NCBI RefSeq assembly: GCF_040054535.1
Contig: NC_090796.1
Span: 11,946,001-12,010,000, forward strand
Origin: Antennarius striatus
Lineage: Eukaryota > Chordata > Actinopteri > Lophiiformes > Antennariidae
Direction: 5' to 3'
Length of the DNA stretch: 64,000 nucleotides
Shown: piece by piece, positions 60,231 to 64,000 of the stretch
Position numbering within the stretch: the first letter of the stretch is position 1
How the letters are laid out: every line of letters starts with the position of its first letter
Notes under the pieces: generated by a model
What the model was told of the DNA's origin: nothing
Database searches by the model: none
Seen by the model: the letters and a program-made list of their open reading frames with translations, nothing else
Position numbers and translations under genes: made by a program

Positions 60231-61146
60231 AACATATAATTATGAAAACACAAAGTATTGATCAGCACCCGCAGGGCTCTCGGAAGGGTTGCAATTTGTT
60301 CTCATTTAATTGCAGTAAAAAATACACTCAAGCATGAAATACAGTTTTTTAGCAATATTTTTCAAAATAATACCAAATTATTGCCGCTATTTAGTTCAAA
60401 TGCTGCATTATTCACTTATATTAATATCTGTATCTATCACTTGATGTTGAGGGATGAATACAAACACAATTGGTTATGTAATTACCTGATTAGGTCAATT
60501 CCAGTGCAGCTTATGAAATCACGAATTACAGGCCAATAGTAACATTCAATCCTTTGAAAGGGACAAACAAGGGAGCACACTTTTATGGGAGGATGGAGGC
60601 TCATTATGTATAACAATACAAAAAGAATAGAAAATGCTCCAATTAAATGCTGTACAAAAATGATATACAGATGCTGTTTATAAAGAATTATTTTTAAACA
60701 AATAAAAAAATATAGAAATATAGAACAGTTCTATCCTGATGTGGTATTTATTTAAATATACAGCTCTTTTTGCTCTTTTCTTCTGACAACAGATAATTTT
60801 CACAGCCACTCCTATGTTGACAATATAGGAAATCTTAAATTTTTATTTATCCAAGGTAAACAATTAATCTGAACTGTTTTTCACTTAAATCCTTATTTCC
60901 TTTTCAGTATTTTTTAATAACTAATGTTGTAGTCTGGTATGTATTATCTAAAAATTATTAAATCAACATTTCATGTTGTTGTATTTTGCGTTGAGAGAAA
61001 TTTCTTTAAAATCAGTAAAAATGAAAAGAAAAGAAAAGAAAAAAACTGACCCCCCACCATTATCATTTTTTGTTAAGCCTTGCTTCAAGGTGAAGAACTG
61101 TGGCCTTTGGCTCTGGGATCCTGTCAGCTGATGAAACGCAACTTGT

Positions 61147-61160
61147 CTGCCCTCTAGCGG
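61147..61160 (-). promoter_or_regulatory. CTCF-like motif
   Basis: Minus strand reads CCGCTAGAGGGCAG, matching CCASYAGRKGGCRS at 13 of 14 positions. It is the best CTCF-type match noticed in the window. Confidence 0.45.
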
Positions 61161-61926
61161 ACATAATGTGTAAATACAAATTCTGGTACAGCAGTTGATG
61201 CTCCCTAGTCTCTATGCACAGTGCAGCCTGATGCTTGACACACAGGCATGATCGATTTAGATTTTGGCAACTGCATTGGCCTCCACTCAGGCTGTACATT
61301 TTGGTTTATTTGTAAATGCTTTGAAATTCATGCCTCTGAGTATATCCTCAAAGTTTACTTCTGGACTTGGATTGGAAGGAAAAGCAGGAAACTCTGAGTC
61401 AAATACTTCAAAATTGAATTAACCCTAAATTATTACAAGTTCTTACTATTAGAGTTAAGAACTAGTGTCTTTGTTTTGGAAATTCCGTTAATAAATCATG
61501 AAAGGAAGTCAAACTCTATTTGAGATACAAAGTTCACATATTTTTTGATTTCATTATGACAGTAAAAATGAGAATGCAGTCCTGATTATAGTGCTTCATG
61601 GACCTGACAGGTGCATGTCAGTTCATACACTCTCCTTTAGTTTTTTTATAAGGCAATCAGAATGTTTTTACAGAACACAACAAAACTTTCTTTCTTTCCC
61701 CTGTCTACCACATTCTGTGCATTGTGTATGTTCCAGTTAGTGGTTTTAATTACTTGAGTAATAAAACCCAGCCTATCAATTTCTAATTTTTTTTCATTTT
61801 AAATCATTTTAAACACATTCCAGCTAAAAAATATAGATATTGACATAGGGCCACAATCTTCTTAATTGTTGTTATTGTTCTTAATGAACATTTCTTTGCT
61901 TTATTTGCCTAATAAATACAAGTATC

Positions 61927-61945
61927 TTTCTTTCTTTCTTTCTTG
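61927..61945 (+). repeat. (CTTT)n array at the 5' boundary of the first Tx1-like copy
   Basis: Nearly five CTTT units directly precede the truncated LINE copy at 61946. The same unit recurs at the copy's 3' end (63505-63528). Confidence 0.85.
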
Positions 61946-63528
61946 TGTTGTTTTTATCAAGAGAGGATGGGGGACAGGGCCTCATCCACCTGGCTAGTAG
62001 AACAGCCATGTTCAGATTACAGTTCATCCAGCGGTTTCTGACCGGACCAGCAGATCTGACGTGGAGAGGTGGCCAGCTGCATATTCAAACGTGTGAGTAA
62101 CTTGGACTTGGATGCTGCACTGTTTTTAATGGACTCTAAGTTTCTAAAGTGAAATGGTTTGCCTCCGTTTTATCATGGTGTTTTTAAGTCATGGGCCCTA
62201 TTTAAAAGCAGCCCAGGAAAAAGCTCTGACTCTCTGTTCTGGTTACTGAAGGAACCACTAGTGCATGGAGCCAGGCTGGATGTCTGCAGTGGAGCCACAC
62301 CTGGGCTGTCTGCAGCGCTTTGCAGAACCGGGACCATGACCCTCCAGCAGCTGGTGGACAACGCCGGGCCAGCGTTGGCAGATGCCCAGGCTGTGAGCTC
62401 CCTGCTGAATATCCAGTCCACCAGGGTGGCTCAGAGGGTGCTACAACTGTGGAGGCAAAGAAGGAGAGAAGCCTCCTCCTGGACTATAGTACAGGGACTG
62501 TGCCAGACAGCAAAGATCCTTTCCCTGAGGTCCACATCAGTCCCCTGTCCCCTGGAGAACTGGAGGGTCCTCTCCTCGGAGATGACAACAAATCAGCCTG
62601 CACACGGCCAACAAAAAAATACTGTACGAACAATGTGTAAAAGTAATCAACAAGAAAAGCCTGTGTGACAGAGCACCCACTACCTGGGCCAACAGGAAAA
62701 TGGGAAATGGACCTGACCCGCAGTGGAGACTTTAAACAAAACTCCCCTCAAGAAAAAAACAGCCGACCTCCAGTGGAGGATTTTACATGGTTCCATCGGT
62801 TCCAATGCTTTTATCTCTGTTTCTACCCCTGCGGTGTCCAGCCAGTGTCCCTTCTGTCCCCTTCGTGAAACAGTCTTTCATGCTTTCAGTGAGTGTGGGA
62901 GACTTGCAGTGCTCTTCACTCTTCTAACGAATGTTTTTAATTTGTTCAATGAAAATTTTAGTATCAGGAAATTCATCTACGGTGCTGGGTACAATAGATC
63001 GAATCAGAGAAAGTGGCAGCTTTTAAATTTTATTTCTGGGGAGGCAAAACTTGCAATTTATGTGACCAGGAAGAGGAAAATTGAAAACAATACCGTTCAA
63101 GAAGCAGCTACTGTTTTCTGCTGTAACATCAGATGTCGCTTAAAACTAGAATTTGGTTTCTATAAATTGACAAAAGACCTGAATAACTTTAGGAACATCT
63201 GGTGTTACAAAAATGTCCTATGCACTTTAGTTGATGACCACCTCACTTTTGCAAACTTCCTGTTATAATGCACTAATTTTTATATTGTATTTCCCTTTAT
63301 TTCTTGGTGTTTAATGTTTTTGAGTGTTTAGTGTTTTTGAAATTTCATGTAATGAAAAAATTGTAAAATGTTCTAAATGTTCTAAATGTTAAATGTGATT
63401 GGAGTTTTTTTGGAAAAGATCTTCTGAGGCACTTAAATGCTTTCATCTAATGTAAAACTGCAAAATGTTTGAATGAGATTAAAGTGTTTTTGCAAAAATC
63501 AAATCTTTCTTTCTTTCTTTCTTTCTTT
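61946..63528 (+). mobile_element. 5'-truncated Tx1-like LINE, copy A (ORF2 C-terminus, frameshifted) with (CTTT)n tail
   Basis: Plus-strand ORF2 remnants in order: GQGLIHLASRTAMFRLQFIQ and TGPADLTWRGGQ (61968-62098, then a frame change); FYHGVFKSWALFKS to RVAQRVLQLWRQRR (about 62100-62480, with one internal stop at 62151); DLQWRILHGSIGSNAFI through a CPFC-x8-H-x4-C zinc-binding motif to FANFLL and a stop at 63268. These are the region after the reverse transcriptase domain in TX1-type LINEs of the L1 clade. Several frameshifts separate the pieces, so it is a pseudogene. The 3' UTR (63269-63504) ends in about six CTTT units (63505-63528). Confidence 0.8.
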
Positions 63529-64000
63529 AGTACAGGGACTGTACCAGACAGCAAAGATCCTTTCCCAGAGGTCCACATCAGTCCCCTGTTTGGAGAACTG
63601 GAGGGTCCTCTCCTCGGAGATGAACGACAGATCAGCCTGCACACGGCCAACAAAAAAATACTGTACAAACAATGTGTAAAAGTAATCAACAAGAAAAACC
63701 TGTGTAACAGAGCACCCACTACCTGGGCCAACAAGATGACGGGAAATGGACCTGACCCGCAGTGGAGACTTCTGTACAAACCTCCCCTCAAGAAAAAAAC
63801 AGCCGACCTCCAGTGGAGGATTTTGCATGGTGCCGTCGGTTCCAATGCTTTTGTCTCTGTTTTTGCCCCTGCGGTGTCCAGCCAGTGTCCCTTCTGTCCT
63901 CTTCAGGAGACAGTCTTTCATACTTTCAGTGAGTGTGGGAGACTTGCATTACTCTTCACTCTTCTAACAAATGTTTTTAACTTGTTCAATGAAAACTTTA
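63529..64000 (+). mobile_element. Tx1-like LINE, copy B, truncated at 5' end and cut by window edge
   Basis: Starts immediately after the (CTTT)n tail of copy A and aligns base for base with copy A 62488-62960 (473 versus 472 nt), with roughly 95% identity by eye. Its frame (VHISPLFGELEGPLLGDERQ, then DPQWRLLYKPPLKKKTADLQ, then WRILHGAVGSNAFVSVFAP) seems uninterrupted here, unlike copy A. It is head-to-tail with copy A, not inverted. Confidence 0.85.

Larger units (their letters stand above)
54110..61925. other. Long stretch upstream of gpr142 without a recognised gene
   Basis: AT-rich DNA containing a polypurine patch (56680-56830), a (CA)n/(CACG)n tract (57687-57779), an unassigned 144-codon frame (59252-59686, minus), an interspersed-repeat fragment (60104-60230) and a CTCF-like site (61147-61160). 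BTBD17 and KIF19, which flank GPR142 in mammals, were not found. Confidence 0.45.

Overview
This is teleost fish nuclear DNA. Multi-exon genes have GT-AG introns, the intergenic DNA is AT-rich, very long microsatellites are present, and several non-LTR retrotransposon and DNA-transposon remnants are visible. The encoded proteins are clear vertebrate orthologues, and the gene set corresponds to genes of human chromosome 17q25. Nothing bacterial or viral was seen.

All six recognisable genes lie on the minus strand. (1) 1-~9420: the 5' part of an rnf213 (mysterin) gene, with a noncoding first exon and 22 coding exons, the last cut by the window edge. They join in one open frame of about 1,500 codons. 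Interferon-response-like elements sit upstream. (2) 15070-21868: nploc4 (NPL4), complete, 17 coding exons, 627 codons, with one GC-AG intron. (3) 24234-24662: pde6g, the rod PDE6 inhibitory subunit, with a noncoding exon and TATA box near 26.1-26.2 kb. (4) 29118-29973: oxld1, two exons. (5) 39387-~45800: gprc5c, a class C orphan receptor, three coding exons plus a noncoding exon. (6) 51783-54083: gpr142, a rhodopsin-like receptor, two coding exons. All exon boundaries were read by eye from splice sites and frame continuity. In every gene the exons add up in frame.

Between the genes: an L2/CR1-type LINE cluster with (TATC)n/(GATA)n tails at 10.0-12.2 kb; a TA-flanked MITE inside an nploc4 intron; pentanucleotide repeats at 22.5 kb; a LINE 3' fragment at 30.6-30.9 kb; a (TCAA)n retroposon tail at 35.5 kb; giant (CA)n and (CT)n arrays around the first exon of gprc5c; a hAT-like MITE at 47.5-48.0 kb; and at 61.9-64.0 kb two tandem, 5'-truncated Tx1-like LINE copies, each preceded by a (CTTT)n array.

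Functionally these are neighbours, not a pathway. rnf213 and nploc4 both belong to ubiquitin biology (an antiviral/lipid-droplet E3 and a p97 cofactor). pde6g is phototransduction, oxld1 a small probably mitochondrial protein, and gprc5c and gpr142 are receptors. No new multi-gene system is evident. The most checkable unusual items are the (CTTT)n-associated tandem Tx1-like LINE, the retroposon-tail origin of tetranucleotide arrays, the GC-AG intron of nploc4, the interferon elements at rnf213, and GCTA-rich clusters at two gene 5' ends.
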